Origin: Beijerinckiaceae bacterium
GTDB lineage: Bacteria > Pseudomonadota > Alphaproteobacteria > Rhizobiales > Beijerinckiaceae
Reading direction: 5' to 3'
Length of the DNA stretch: 64,000 bases
Assembly: GCA_027533425.1 (NCBI GenBank)
Contig: JAPZUD010000008.1
Location: 1 to 64,000, forward strand
A program made the position numbers and the translations under genes. The stretch's first letter is position 1; each line of letters opens with the position of its first letter. The notes beneath the pieces are model-generated. The model searched no databases and was not told where the DNA came from. It saw nothing but the letters and a program-made list of their open reading frames with translations. Positions 10,503 through 20,447 of this stretch are shown here, one piece after another.

Positions 10503-11576
10503 ATGGCACGGTCCAACACCTATCGTCTCGCGGTGATCCCCGGCGATGGCATCGGCAAGGAAGTCGTGCCCGAGGGGATCCGCGTGCTCCAGGCCGTGGC
10601 GCGGAAGCACAAGTTCTCGCTCGATCTCGACCATTTCGACTTCTCGAGCTGGGACTATTACGAGAAGCACGGCAAGATGCTGCCGGATGACTGGAAAACG
10701 CAGATCGGCAGCCATGATGCGATCTATTTCGGCGCTGTCGGCATGCCGGACAAGATCCCCGACCATATCTCGCTCTGGGGCTCGCTGCTGCTGTTCCGGC
10801 GCGAATTCGACCAGTATGTGAACCTGCGCCCGGTGAAGCTGATGCCCGGCGTCCCCTCCCCGCTGGCGAACCGCAAACCGGGCGATATCGATTTCTACGT
10901 GGTGCGCGAGAATACCGAGGGCGAATATTCCTCGGTCGGCGGCCGCATGTATCCCGGAACCGAGCGGGAAATCGTTCTGCAGCAGACCGTGATGAGCCGC
11001 ACCGGCGTCGACCGCATCCTGAAATACGCCTTCGAACTGGCCATGAAGCGGCCGCGCCGCAAGGTCACCTCGGCCACCAAGTCGAACGGCATCTTCATCG
11101 CCATGCCCTATTGGGACGAGCGCGTCGCCGAGATGAAGAAGCATTATCCGGATGTGACGCTCGACCAGTATCATATCGACATCCTGACGGCGCATTTCGT
11201 CCTGAATCCGGACCGGTTCGACGTGGTCGTCGCGTCGAATCTGTTCGGCGACATCCTCTCCGATCTCGGCCCGGCCTGCACCGGCACGATCGGGATCGCG
11301 CCTTCGGGCAACATCAATCCGAAACGGAAATTCCCCTCGCTCTTCGAGCCGGTCCACGGTTCGGCGCCGGATATTGCCGGCAAGGGCATCGCCAATCCGA
11401 TCGGGCAGATCTGGTCGGCCGCGATGATGCTCGACCATCTGGGCGAGCCGGAAGCAGCAGCGGATATCGTCCGCGCGATCGAGGCGGTGCTCGGCAAGGC
11501 GGAATATCGCACGCGTGATCTTGGCGGCACCGCCAATACGGTCGAATGCGGCAAGGCCATCGCCGACGCGATCTGA
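10503..11576 (+). CDS. Tartrate dehydrogenase / isopropylmalate dehydrogenase family
   Basis: MARSNTYRLAVIPGDGIGKEVVPEGIRVL... VVRENTEGEYSSVGG... FEPVHGSAPDIAGKGIANP. Confidence 0.9.
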   Translation: MARSNTYRLAVIPGDGIGKEVVPEGIRVLQAVARKHKFSLDLDHFDFSSWDYYEKHGKMLPDDWKTQIGSHDAIYFGAVGMPDKIPDHISLWGSLLLFRREFDQYVNLRPVKLMPGVPSPLANRKPGDIDFYVVRENTEGEYSSVGGRMYPGTEREIVLQQTVMSRTGVDRILKYAFELAMKRPRRKVTSATKSNGIFIAMPYWDERVAEMKKHYPDVTLDQYHIDILTAHFVLNPDRFDVVVASNLFGDILSDLGPACTGTIGIAPSGNINPKRKFPSLFEPVHGSAPDIAGKGIANPIGQIWSAAMMLDHLGEPEAAADIVRAIEAVLGKAEYRTRDLGGTANTVECGKAIADAI

Positions 11577-11613
11577 GGGTCGGGATGGCAGGCAATCGGC
11601 CGCGACGGAAAAG

Positions 11614-11636
11614 GCCGGCGGCGTATCGCCGCCGGC
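11614..11636 (-). terminator. Hairpin GCCGGCGGCG-TAT-CGCCGCCGGC followed by TTTT on the minus strand
   Basis: Perfect 10-bp stem just after the catalase-like stop (minus strand), followed by a short T run on that strand. Confidence 0.6.
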
Positions 11637-11645
11637 GTGCCGCGC

Positions 11646-12641
11646 TCAGAAGCGCTGCGTGATCGAGATCGCGTAGGCCGGCTGGCGCTGCGTGAACAGC
11701 GGATCATCCGTCGGCCCGGCAAGCCCGTCCGCGAGGTTGGTCGGATCGAAGATCTGGCCGTCACAGGTCTCGTTCTTTTCGAGCCCGGCAATCGTCAGCG
11801 TCGCCACCCGCACGCTCGGGCGCTTGTCCTCGTCGGGCCATGGCTGCGTGGCCGGCAGCTTCGCATCCTCGGCCGTGCCGGGAATGGCCAGCACGTCAAA
11901 GCCGGCCGGCTGCTTTGCAGCGATCCGGCCCGTCAGCTCGTCGACCAGGAAATCGGCCGGCTTCGCCTTGGCCTCGTCATCCGTCAGGCCGGCCTCGCCG
12001 CCCTGCGGCACGAGCCGGAACTTGACGATCTGCTTGGCGCCCTGCGCATTGGTGAAGGTGTAGGGATGGATGGCCCAGTAGCTGAGGCCCACCCATGAGG
12101 CGGGAACCGGGCGCCCGGCCAGGAACTTGCCCTGGTTGGTGGTCTCTGGGTTGGCCTCGGTAAAGGCCTTGATCTTCTCGGCATCCGGCTTGCCATCGGC
12201 CCCCGGCAGGCGGGCCTTGAGGAAGGCCAGCATCTGCTCGGGCGATTTCACGAAGTTCACCGGCGCATTGACCATCACGAATTCGCTCTGGCCGGGGCCG
12301 TTCGGATCAATGCGCAGCGCGAGCCCGCGATTGACCGTCTTGGTCGCGTCCGCAACCTTGGGGTTCCCTCCCCCGACCGAGAACCGGACGATGGCCGTGG
12401 ATTCCTTGGCAAAGGCCGCGGATTTCGTCAGGGCGCGCGCTTCGGCGGTGGGCGTGAACCGGGCGGTGAAGCATTGTCCCTTGGCGCCGCTCGGCCGGGC
12501 CTTCTGCTTTCCGGAAAGGGTGCGCATCGTCTCGACAATGGATTCGGTCGTCGACGGGCTCTGGGCCAAGGCCGGCAGCGCGGGCATGGCGAAGCCGAGC
12601 AGGGCAAGGGCCGGCAATCGGACAGTCTTGTGGAAAGGCAT
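11646..12641 (-). CDS. Catalase-related peroxidase (exported)
   Basis: Signal peptide, GAKGQCFTARFTPTAEARALTKSAAF, RFSVGGGNP; catalase-core family. Confidence 0.85.
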   Translation of the reverse strand: MPFHKTVRLPALALLGFAMPALPALAQSPSTTESIVETMRTLSGKQKARPSGAKGQCFTARFTPTAEARALTKSAAFAKESTAIVRFSVGGGNPKVADATKTVNRGLALRIDPNGPGQSEFVMVNAPVNFVKSPEQMLAFLKARLPGADGKPDAEKIKAFTEANPETTNQGKFLAGRPVPASWVGLSYWAIHPYTFTNAQGAKQIVKFRLVPQGGEAGLTDDEAKAKPADFLVDELTGRIAAKQPAGFDVLAIPGTAEDAKLPATQPWPDEDKRPSVRVATLTIAGLEKNETCDGQIFDPTNLADGLAGPTDDPLFTQRQPAYAISITQRF

Positions 12642-12752
12642 CGTAGGCTCCCAAGTCTTGTTGTGGCCCGGTTTTGATACCATCGTGACGGATCAAGGCG
12701 CGGACACGGTTCCGGCATCGTGCCGTTATCCGGCAAGCCCGCCGGCCGGCGC

Positions 12753-13376
12753 TCAGGCGCGGCCGGGCCGGATGCGGCGGCGGAGCAAGGCCCAGGCGCG
12801 CAGGTCCAGCACGGCCTTCAGCGTGGCCAGCAGGGCGAACACGCACAGGGCGGCCTTCGACCATGGCTCCATCGTGCCTTCAATGAGCAGCGCATGCACC
12901 ACGCTGCCGACAACGATCACCAGCGCGAGCGCCGTATGGCCGAGGCGCCAGAAGACGGGGCCCAGGCGGAGCCGCTCGCGCAGGCCGGCCAGCAGCGCGG
13001 TGGCGAAGATCGCCCACATCGCCACGACGCCCCAGGGCGAAAACGGTGTCGGCGATTCGAAAAGCAGCGCGTCGATCACGTCCGGCGCGCTGGTGAGAAA
13101 CAACCCACCGACATGCGCCAGGATAAGCCCCACCAGAATCAGGCCCAGCCAGCGATGCACCGTGCGGCCCGGCCGCGCGGGAAGGCCCGGCAGGAGCCCT
13201 GCCGCCAGAAGCGGCTGGACGAGCAGCAGCGCCATGGCCGCGATCCCGGCAAAACCGGCAGCCGTGTAGATCGCCGGTCGCCATGCGATGAACGGACTGG
13301 TGGTCGCCAAGGCAACCGGAACCGCAATCACCAGCGCCAGAACGGCCCAGATCAGGCCGGCACGCCACGGAGGCAC
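12753..13376 (-). CDS. Ferric-reductase-like / cytochrome b-type transmembrane protein
   Basis: Six hydrophobic helices with conserved His (VHRWLGLILVGLILAHVGGLF). Confidence 0.7.
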   Translation of the reverse strand: MPPWRAGLIWAVLALVIAVPVALATTSPFIAWRPAIYTAAGFAGIAAMALLLVQPLLAAGLLPGLPARPGRTVHRWLGLILVGLILAHVGGLFLTSAPDVIDALLFESPTPFSPWGVVAMWAIFATALLAGLRERLRLGPVFWRLGHTALALVIVVGSVVHALLIEGTMEPWSKAALCVFALLATLKAVLDLRAWALLRRRIRPGRA

Positions 13377-13379
13377 GGG

Positions 13380-13982
13380 TCAGGCCGGCTCGAGCACGAA
13401 ATGGGCGCTGAGGCTCTTGTCCCGGGCGCTGGCCATGAGCGGGCGGAGGAAAACCGTCTTGAAACCGGCTCCCTCATAGGCAAGATGCCCGTGCGGCTGG
13501 CCGAAAATCGGGATGATCTGCGGCATCTCGAGGCGGAATGTGCCATCGGCGGCGGTCAGCGTTGCGCCGTGGCTGTGCTTGTCATCCTCGCGGCCTTCGG
13601 TCGTATGCGCCCAGATCTGGATGCGGATGCCGGAAAGCGGCGCGCCATCGCCGGCGCGGCGCACGGTGCCCGTCATCCAGAAGCCGCCACCGCCAATGCG
13701 GCTGACAATGGGCGCGCCGGGCATGTAGTTGTTCGAACCGCCCCGCATCGAGGGCGTCGGCGCAAGGCCCTGCGCGCGGGACGGCAGGATGAGGGCAGGT
13801 GCGGCGGCAAGGAAGGTGGCACCGGTCAGACCAGTTTTCAGGATGGCGCGGCGGCTCGACGGATTCGGGGTCACGGCGGTCTCTCCTTCTCGGATCACGG
13901 CAGTTCGGTCTTCCGCTTCGGTCTGCCGCGTAAATAGGGCAAGCCTGCGGCAGGCAAGGGCCGCGATGGCGCGATGCGGCAT
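13380..13982 (-). CDS. Tat-exported intradiol dioxygenase-like protein
   Basis: SSRRAILKTGLTGATFLAAAPALIL twin-arginine leader; MTGTVRRAGDGAPLSGIRIQIWAHTTEG fold. Confidence 0.7.
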   Translation of the reverse strand: MPHRAIAALACRRLALFTRQTEAEDRTAVIREGETAVTPNPSSRRAILKTGLTGATFLAAAPALILPSRAQGLAPTPSMRGGSNNYMPGAPIVSRIGGGGFWMTGTVRRAGDGAPLSGIRIQIWAHTTEGREDDKHSHGATLTAADGTFRLEMPQIIPIFGQPHGHLAYEGAGFKTVFLRPLMASARDKSLSAHFVLEPA

Positions 13983-14001
13983 CTCGGACGCGGCAATCGC
14001 G

Positions 14002-14901
14002 TCAACGTTCGGCGATCACCTGGTTCATGACCGAGCGCAATGCGCGGATGAAGCTCTCGGCATAGGTCGAGAGCGCGATATCACGGCGCTTGGCGATGTA
14101 GGTCTGGAATTCCGTCGGCTCGTCGATCCGCAGGATGCGGAGGCCGGGCATGTCGCCCTGCGCCACCGTGAACTGGTCGATCATCGCGATGCCGAGGCCC
14201 GCCTGCACGAGCGAGCAGACCGTGGTGCCGAACCGCGCCCGGATGGCAATGTCGTAATCGAGGCCGTGCCGGGCGAAGATCCGGGCCATGATCCCGCCAT
14301 AGGGGTCGTTCGGATCGATCCCGATCAGGGGGTGCTGCACCATCTCCGCCGCACTGATCACCTCGCGCTTCGCCAGCGCATGCCCCGCCGGCACGATGCA
14401 GAAGAGCTGCCCTTTCGCCAGCGGGATGAACTCGATGGCATTGTTGTCCAGCTTGTAACTCATGGCGACAAGCTCGCCCTTGCCCAGCAGGATATAGTCG
14501 ATCGCCTCCTCCAGCTTGAGGACGTTGATGTCGATGCGCAGGCTCGGAAAGGACCGGCGAAGGGCCCCGATGGCCCGGGGCACCATCACATTGCAGATGC
14601 TCGGCACCGAACCGATCTTCAGTTCGAACGGATCGCCGTTGCGCATCCGCCCGATCATGGATTGCAGGTCATCGACCCGCTTGTACACGCTGTTGACCTG
14701 TTCGAAGATGTCCTTGGCCTCGGGCGTCGGCACGAAGCGGCCCTGGCTCCGGTCGAACAGGCGCAGCCCGACACTGCGCTCGGTATATTTCATCAGACGG
14801 CTGATCCCGGGCGCGGAAACACCCAGCAGGCGCGCCGCCCCGCTGACGCTGCCGGCAACCATGACAGCCCGCAGGACCTCGATCTGTCGGAGCGTCAACA
14901 T
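14002..14901 (-). CDS. LysR family transcriptional regulator
   Basis: MLTLRQIEVLRAVMVAGSVSGAARLLGVSAPGISRLMKYTE. Confidence 0.93.
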   Translation of the reverse strand: MLTLRQIEVLRAVMVAGSVSGAARLLGVSAPGISRLMKYTERSVGLRLFDRSQGRFVPTPEAKDIFEQVNSVYKRVDDLQSMIGRMRNGDPFELKIGSVPSICNVMVPRAIGALRRSFPSLRIDINVLKLEEAIDYILLGKGELVAMSYKLDNNAIEFIPLAKGQLFCIVPAGHALAKREVISAAEMVQHPLIGIDPNDPYGGIMARIFARHGLDYDIAIRARFGTTVCSLVQAGLGIAMIDQFTVAQGDMPGLRILRIDEPTEFQTYIAKRRDIALSTYAESFIRALRSVMNQVIAER

Positions 14902-15086
14902 GGCAATTCCGTTCGCTTCTCCGGCCTGCGCATGCAAGATTGTAACATCATGTTCAAGTCAGATGCAATCTTGGTACTTGACGTTACATCCCCTTATCCC
15001 ATTAGCTGGCAGGGCGTGAGGCGGGCGGCCGCGGGTCGTCCACGCCGGAACAAGCGTGCAAGAAACTGAGTCCCTTGGGAGGGAAC

Positions 15087-16082
15087 ATGATGAAGAGAAC
15101 AGCTATCGCGGCGCTCCTCGGGCTGGGGATCGCCGGCAGCGCCATGGCGCAATCCTATCCGTCGAAGGAAATCCAGGGCATCATCCAATGGGGTGCCGGT
15201 GGCTCGACCGATGTGGTGATGCGCGCGGTGACACCGCATGCCGAAGCCGTTCTTGGCGGCAAGGTGGTGATGCAGAACGTGACCGGCGGCGTCGGCGCGA
15301 TCGCGCTCAACCGCGTGGCCGACGGGGCTGCCGATGGCTACACCCTGCTGATGGGCGCCGAGAATCCGCTGCTCTACAAGGTGATGGGCCTTGGCCAGAA
15401 GGATTATTCGGACTTCACTCCAATCAACATCATCGCACGCGGCATCCCGATCATCGTCGCGAAGCCGGATGCGCCCTTCAATACGTTCCCGGAAATGATC
15501 GCCTATATCAAGGCGAACCCGCGCGCCGTGAAATTCGGTTCGACCGGCCCCGGCGGCCTGCCCTCCGTGATCACCGCGATGATCAATGCCAAGCAGCCGA
15601 TCCAGGTGACGGCAGTCCCCTATGACGGAGACGGCCCGGCCCTCACGGCCCTGATGGGCGGCGCCATCGACGTGATGCCCGCCGTGCTCGGCGCCGCCAT
15701 CGAGAATATCCGCGCCGGCCGCATGAAGCCCATCGCGATCATGGACGTGGCGCCCAACGCCGCCCTGCCGAATGTCAAGCCGGTTGTCGAGACCAACCCC
15801 GAATTCCGGCAATACCTGCCCTGGGGCCCGTTCTTCGGCGTCTTCGTCAAGAAGGGCACGCCGGCAGACATCGTCACCAAGCTCCAGGCGGCCTACAATA
15901 CCGGCGCGAAGCACCCCGATTTCCAGAAGCTGATGGACAATCGCGGCTTCCTGATGATGAACATCGCCGGCAAGGAAGCCGATGACTTCCTCGCGAAATG
16001 GCAGTCGACCACGACCTGGCTCCTGCAGGATGCAGGTGTGACCAAGGCCTCGCCGGCCCAGTTCAACATTCCGAAGCCCTGA
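15087..16082 (+). CDS. Tripartite tricarboxylate transporter substrate-binding protein (Bug/TctC)
   Basis: Signal peptide; YPSKEIQGIIQWGAGGSTDVVMRAV; followed by TctB/TctA. Confidence 0.9.
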   Translation: MMKRTAIAALLGLGIAGSAMAQSYPSKEIQGIIQWGAGGSTDVVMRAVTPHAEAVLGGKVVMQNVTGGVGAIALNRVADGAADGYTLLMGAENPLLYKVMGLGQKDYSDFTPINIIARGIPIIVAKPDAPFNTFPEMIAYIKANPRAVKFGSTGPGGLPSVITAMINAKQPIQVTAVPYDGDGPALTALMGGAIDVMPAVLGAAIENIRAGRMKPIAIMDVAPNAALPNVKPVVETNPEFRQYLPWGPFFGVFVKKGTPADIVTKLQAAYNTGAKHPDFQKLMDNRGFLMMNIAGKEADDFLAKWQSTTTWLLQDAGVTKASPAQFNIPKP

Positions 16083-16143
16083 CGCCTGACGCGGCCGGCC
16101 CCCAGCGCCGGCCGCACCTTCCCCATTTCCCGGAGGATCGACC

Positions 16144-16656
16144 ATGCGTGAAGGGCAGACCAGGCGCCCCGGCGAAGCCCTTTTCGTCGGCTTTCTGACG
16201 CTTGCCAGCCTTGGCCTGCTGATCAAGGCCTATGGCATTGCCGGCTTCGAGGCACTGAGTTCCCCCGGCGCGCTTCCCATGGCGGCCACCGCCGTGATGC
16301 TGCTGTCGGCACTCATCATCCTCCGCCAGACGATCAAGGCGCCGGCCATCAGGACGGAAACCATCCGTGAGCACATCCTCCCGGCTGCTGTCGTGGTCGC
16401 GATGGTTGCCATCACGGCCTATGCGTTCCTGCTCGAACCGCTGGGCTTCCTGATCACCTCGTTCCTTTTCCTCGCGGTGCTGATCCGCGTGCTGAGCGGG
16501 CGCAGCCTGTTCTTCTGCGTCTGGTCTTCCGCTGCGTGTGTCCTGCTGATCTATGTCGTTTTCCGCATCGTCTTCAGCGTGCTGATGCCGGAAGGCATTG
16601 TCCCGGAACGCGAGATCCTCGCCTGGCTCGGCCGGCTCTTCGGCGGAGGCCGCTGA
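16144..16656 (+). CDS. TTT family small permease (TctB)
   Basis: Four hydrophobic helices between tctC and tctA. Confidence 0.85.
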   Translation: MREGQTRRPGEALFVGFLTLASLGLLIKAYGIAGFEALSSPGALPMAATAVMLLSALIILRQTIKAPAIRTETIREHILPAAVVVAMVAITAYAFLLEPLGFLITSFLFLAVLIRVLSGRSLFFCVWSSAACVLLIYVVFRIVFSVLMPEGIVPEREILAWLGRLFGGGR

Positions 16657-16657
16657 C

Positions 16658-18148
16658 ATGCAGGCTGTTTCCGCCTTCCTCATCCCCTTCCTCGATATCC
16701 AGCTGCTCGGGCTTGTCGCAGCGGGCACGTTCGCCGGCATCTATATCGGCGCGATTCCCGGCCTCTCCGTCACGATGGCGGTGTCGATCCTGATTTCCTT
16801 CACCTTCGCCTGGCCGGTCTACCCGGCCCTCGCACTGATGATCGGCATCTTCATGGGCGGGGTCTATGGCGGCTCACGCACGGCGATCCTGCTGAACATT
16901 CCCGGTGCACCGGCGGCCATCGCCACGGGGCTCGACGGCTACCCCATGGCCAAGAAGGGCGAAGCGGGCGAGGCGATCGGCATCACCACGGTCATGTCGT
17001 TCTTCGGAGGTGCGGTCGGCATCATCGTGCTGGCCGTCGCCGCGCCGATGGTCTCCGAATTCGCGCTGAAGTTCCAGCCGCGCGACTACATGCTACTCGC
17101 CGTTCTCGGCATCCTGCTGGTCGGCTCGCTCTCGGGCGAGAGCCTGATCAAGGGTATCTTCGCCGGCGCCTTCGGCATTCTCATCGGCACGGTGGGGCTC
17201 GACCCGCTGACCATCGCCGACCGGTTCACCTTCGGGTTCAGCGAATTGCGCGGCGGCATCTCCTTCGTCGCGGTCATGATCGGGATGTTCGGCATTTCCG
17301 AGGCTTTGGTGCAACTGCACGACGTGAACAAGGCAGCGGTGCGCCAGCAGATCAACCGCATCGTGCCGTCCTGGAGCACGATCACGAAATACCTGCCGCT
17401 CTCGCTGCGCTGCTCCGGGATCGGCGTGATCATCGGCGCCCTGCCCGGCACCGGCGGCGATATCGCCGCGCTCATGGCCTATGACCATGCCAAGCGCACG
17501 ACCAAGAACCCCGAAGTCCCGTTCGGCGAGGGCGCGCGCGAGGGGCTCGTCGCGCCGGAAACCGCCAACAACGCAGCGGTCGGCGGCGCCTTCATCCCCA
17601 TGATGACCCTGGGCATCCCGGGCGATGCTGTCACCGCGATCATGATCGGCGCGCTCTTCATCCACGGGCTCAACCCGGGACCGATGTTGATGATCGACAA
17701 GCCGGACATGTTCTGGTTCATCGTCGGCGCGCTGACCCTCGCCAATGTCTTCATGCTGATCTTCGGCCTGACCGGCATCCGCTTCTTCGTGAAGGTGGTG
17801 GAGACGCCCCGGAGCGTGCTCATCCCGGTCATCATCCTGCTTTCGATCGTCGGCGCCTATGCCGTGAAATCCTCGCTTGTCGACGTCTACTGGATGCTCG
17901 GCTTCGGCGTGCTCGGCTATTTCATGAAGCTCTATGGCTTCCAGCTCGGCCCGGTCATCCTCGGGGTGATCCTGTCGCGCCTGCTCGACGATAACTGGCG
18001 ACGCGCCATCATCTCCGATCAGGAAAGCCTACCGATGTTGCTCAAGGGCATCGTCACAAGCCCGCTCTCGCTCGTGCTGTTCTCCGCCGTCCTGTTCATT
18101 CTGCTCGCGCCGCTCTGGCGCAAGGTGACGGCGCGCCGGGCGGCCTGA
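16658..18148 (+). CDS. TTT family large permease (TctA)
   Basis: GIYIGAIPGLSVTMAVSILISFTF, NIPGAPAAIATGLDGYPMAKKGEA. Confidence 0.95.
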   Translation: MQAVSAFLIPFLDIQLLGLVAAGTFAGIYIGAIPGLSVTMAVSILISFTFAWPVYPALALMIGIFMGGVYGGSRTAILLNIPGAPAAIATGLDGYPMAKKGEAGEAIGITTVMSFFGGAVGIIVLAVAAPMVSEFALKFQPRDYMLLAVLGILLVGSLSGESLIKGIFAGAFGILIGTVGLDPLTIADRFTFGFSELRGGISFVAVMIGMFGISEALVQLHDVNKAAVRQQINRIVPSWSTITKYLPLSLRCSGIGVIIGALPGTGGDIAALMAYDHAKRTTKNPEVPFGEGAREGLVAPETANNAAVGGAFIPMMTLGIPGDAVTAIMIGALFIHGLNPGPMLMIDKPDMFWFIVGALTLANVFMLIFGLTGIRFFVKVVETPRSVLIPVIILLSIVGAYAVKSSLVDVYWMLGFGVLGYFMKLYGFQLGPVILGVILSRLLDDNWRRAIISDQESLPMLLKGIVTSPLSLVLFSAVLFILLAPLWRKVTARRAA

Positions 18149-18198
18149 GGGGCGCAACGCTTCGCGAACGGCGTTCAATCATGGAGCCGAAAACAGGC

Positions 18199-18537
18199 TG
18201 GAGCGGGTGAAGGGAATCGAACCCGGATCTTCTGCCGATCCGCTCCGGGCGAAGCCCGACCGCGGATCGGAAACGGCTACGAGGGTTCGATCACGTGCTG
18301 GTAAAAAGAGCTGGAGCGGGTGAAGGGAATCGAACCCGGATCTTCTGCCGATCCGCTCCGGGCGAAGCCCGACCGCGGATCGGAAATGGCTGCGAGGGTT
18401 CGATCACGTGCCGGTAACAAGAGCTGGAGCGGGTGAAGGGAATCGAACCCGGATCTTCTGCCGATCCGCTCCGGGCGAAGCCCGACCGCGGATCGGAAAC
18501 GGCTACGAGGGTTCGATCACGTGCCGGTAACAAGAGC
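18199..18537. repeat. Three tandem 113-bp repeats abutting tRNA-Gly
   Basis: Units at 18199, 18312, 18425; exact 113-bp period, only a few SNPs; each begins with TGGAGCGGGTGAAGGGAATCGAACCC, identical to the tRNA-Gly 3' end. Confidence 0.97.
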
Positions 18538-18611
18538 TGGAGCGGGTGAAGGGAATCGAACCCTCGTATTCAGCTTGGAAGGCTGCTGCTCTACCATTGA
18601 GCTACACCCGC
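18538..18611 (-). tRNA. tRNA-Gly (anticodon TCC), CCA encoded
   Basis: GCGGGTGTAGCTCAATGGTAGAGCAGCAGCCTTCCAAGCTGAATACGAGGGTTCGATTCCCTTCACCCGCTCCA on minus strand. Confidence 0.98.
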
Positions 18612-18805
18612 ATCGAATGGCTAGGTAGCTGCGCCGCGCGGCGATGGCAAGGGCAGCGTTGGATCCGGATTCAGTTCGGGAACTCGTTCATCCGGAAATC
18701 AACTCGATCCGTCAGATACTTGGCGGCAATTCCAGAATCGAGTCGGCAAGGGCTTGAATCAATCCACGAGCGAATTGAATCACGTTCACAGGCGGTATTC
18801 GAGCG

Positions 18806-19666
18806 TCAGCCGAACACGACCGTCCGGCTGCCATTGAGGAAAACGCGGTCCTCGAGATGGGCCAGCACCGCCTTCGCCAGCACGCGGCGCTCGATATCGC
18901 GCCCTTTCCGGACAAGGTCATCCGGCGTGTCGGCATGGCTGATCCGCTCGACATCCTGGTCGATGATCGGTCCCTCGTCGAGATCGCCGGTCACGTAATG
19001 CGCGGTCGCGCCGATCAGCTTCACGCCGCGCGCATGGGCCTGATGGTAGGGCCGCGCGCCCTTGAAGCCGGGCAGGAAGGAATGGTGGATATTGATGCAA
19101 CGGCCGGCGAGCTCGCGGGCCAGTTCGTCCGAGAGCACCTGCATGTAGCGCGCAAGCACCACCAGCTCGGCGCCGGTCGAGCGGATCAGGCTGCGGAGCG
19201 AGGCCTCCTGCGCGGCCTTGGTTTCGCGGGTCACCGGCATGTAACGGAAATCGAGGCCCTGCAGGTCGACATCGCCGAACTTCTCGCGCGGATGGTTCGA
19301 GGCCACCGCCACGATCTCCATCGGCAATTCGCCGATCTTCTTCCGGTAGATCAGGTCCGCGAGGCAATGGTCGAAGCCGGAGACCATGATCAGCACCTTG
19401 CGGCGCTCGCCCTGCGGCCGCATCGACCATTGCATGCCGAACCGCCCCGACAGCGCCTGGAACTCGCTCCGCAGACGTTGCGCGGCATCCGGCTCACCGC
19501 CCGGCGAGAAGACCACACGCATGAAGAACGTGTCGCTTTCCAGATCATCGAACTGGCGGGCATCGAGGATGTTGCAGCCGCGCTCGAACAGGAAGGTCGA
19601 GACAGCGGCCACGATGCCGGGACGATCCGGGCAGGACAGGCGGAGAACGAGCGGTTGGCTGTGCAT
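18806..19666 (-). CDS. purU: Formyltetrahydrofolate deformylase
   Basis: N-terminal ACT domain plus formyltransferase core ([44 protein letters not shown]). Confidence 0.96.
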   Translation of the reverse strand: MHSQPLVLRLSCPDRPGIVAAVSTFLFERGCNILDARQFDDLESDTFFMRVVFSPGGEPDAAQRLRSEFQALSGRFGMQWSMRPQGERRKVLIMVSGFDHCLADLIYRKKIGELPMEIVAVASNHPREKFGDVDLQGLDFRYMPVTRETKAAQEASLRSLIRSTGAELVVLARYMQVLSDELARELAGRCINIHHSFLPGFKGARPYHQAHARGVKLIGATAHYVTGDLDEGPIIDQDVERISHADTPDDLVRKGRDIERRVLAKAVLAHLEDRVFLNGSRTVVFG

Positions 19667-19670
19667 GGGA

Positions 19671-20447
19671 TCACTCCTTCGGCTCCAGGCGGGGCGCGGC
19701 CTTTGCGAAGAAAGCCTCCAGGCTGGGCCGGAGATTGGGGTTGGTCATGATCATGCCGGCCATGAGCGCCTCGGCATAGAGGCCATCGGTGGTCGACATG
19801 TCATTGACCCGCCAGATCCCGGTGATGATGCCGAAATTCGTCAGGTCATAATGTTCCGCCGCCGCCTCGGCGATGGCCAGCGCCCGGGCTTCGGCCGTGC
19901 CGGTCTCGACGATCTCATGCGCCAGCCCGACCTCGAAACCGCGCTGCACGTCATAGGTGCGGGCGGCAATCATCATGTCGATCAGCCGCGCGGGCGTCAT
20001 GATCCGCGCGACGCGCACCGTGGCGCCACCGCCGGTATAGACCCCGCGCTGGCCCTCCGGCAGGGCGAAGAAGGTCGTGCGGTCGGCCACGCGGACATGC
20101 GTCGCCGCGGCGAGTTCGAGCCCGCCACCGACCACCGCGCCCTTGAGCGCCGAGATGACCGGGATGCTGCCGAACTGCATCCTGTCGAAAGCGCGATGCC
20201 AGTCCTGGCACATGCGCATGAATTCCACGGGCGAGCGGTTGAGTTCGTAATGCTCGCGCAGGTCGAGCCCGGCGCAGAAATGCGGCCCCTCGGCCTGAAG
20301 CACCACGGCGCGGATCGCCTTGTCGGGCCGGTCGAAGAACCGGTCGATCTGGGCGGTCGTCGCCTCGTCCAGCGCATTGCGCCGGTCCGGCCGCCGGAGG
20401 GTGAGGATCGCGACCTTGCCGCGTTGTTCGATATCGAGAGTGGCCAT
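19671..20447 (-). CDS. Enoyl-CoA hydratase/isomerase family protein
   Basis: [50 protein letters not shown]. Confidence 0.9.
   Translation of the reverse strand: MATLDIEQRGKVAILTLRRPDRRNALDEATTAQIDRFFDRPDKAIRAVVLQAEGPHFCAGLDLREHYELNRSPVEFMRMCQDWHRAFDRMQFGSIPVISALKGAVVGGGLELAAATHVRVADRTTFFALPEGQRGVYTGGGATVRVARIMTPARLIDMMIAARTYDVQRGFEVGLAHEIVETGTAEARALAIAEAAAEHYDLTNFGIITGIWRVNDMSTTDGLYAEALMAGMIMTNPNLRPSLEAFFAKAAPRLEPKE

Noticed and set aside
18291-18533. 80-aa minus-strand ORF
   Set aside because: Translation of the tandem repeat; the 113-bp period is not a multiple of 3, so it is not a protein repeat.
18199-18537. Possible CRISPR array in the repeat block
   Set aside because: Units are 113 bp, contiguous and nearly identical over full length, with no variable spacers and no cas genes nearby.
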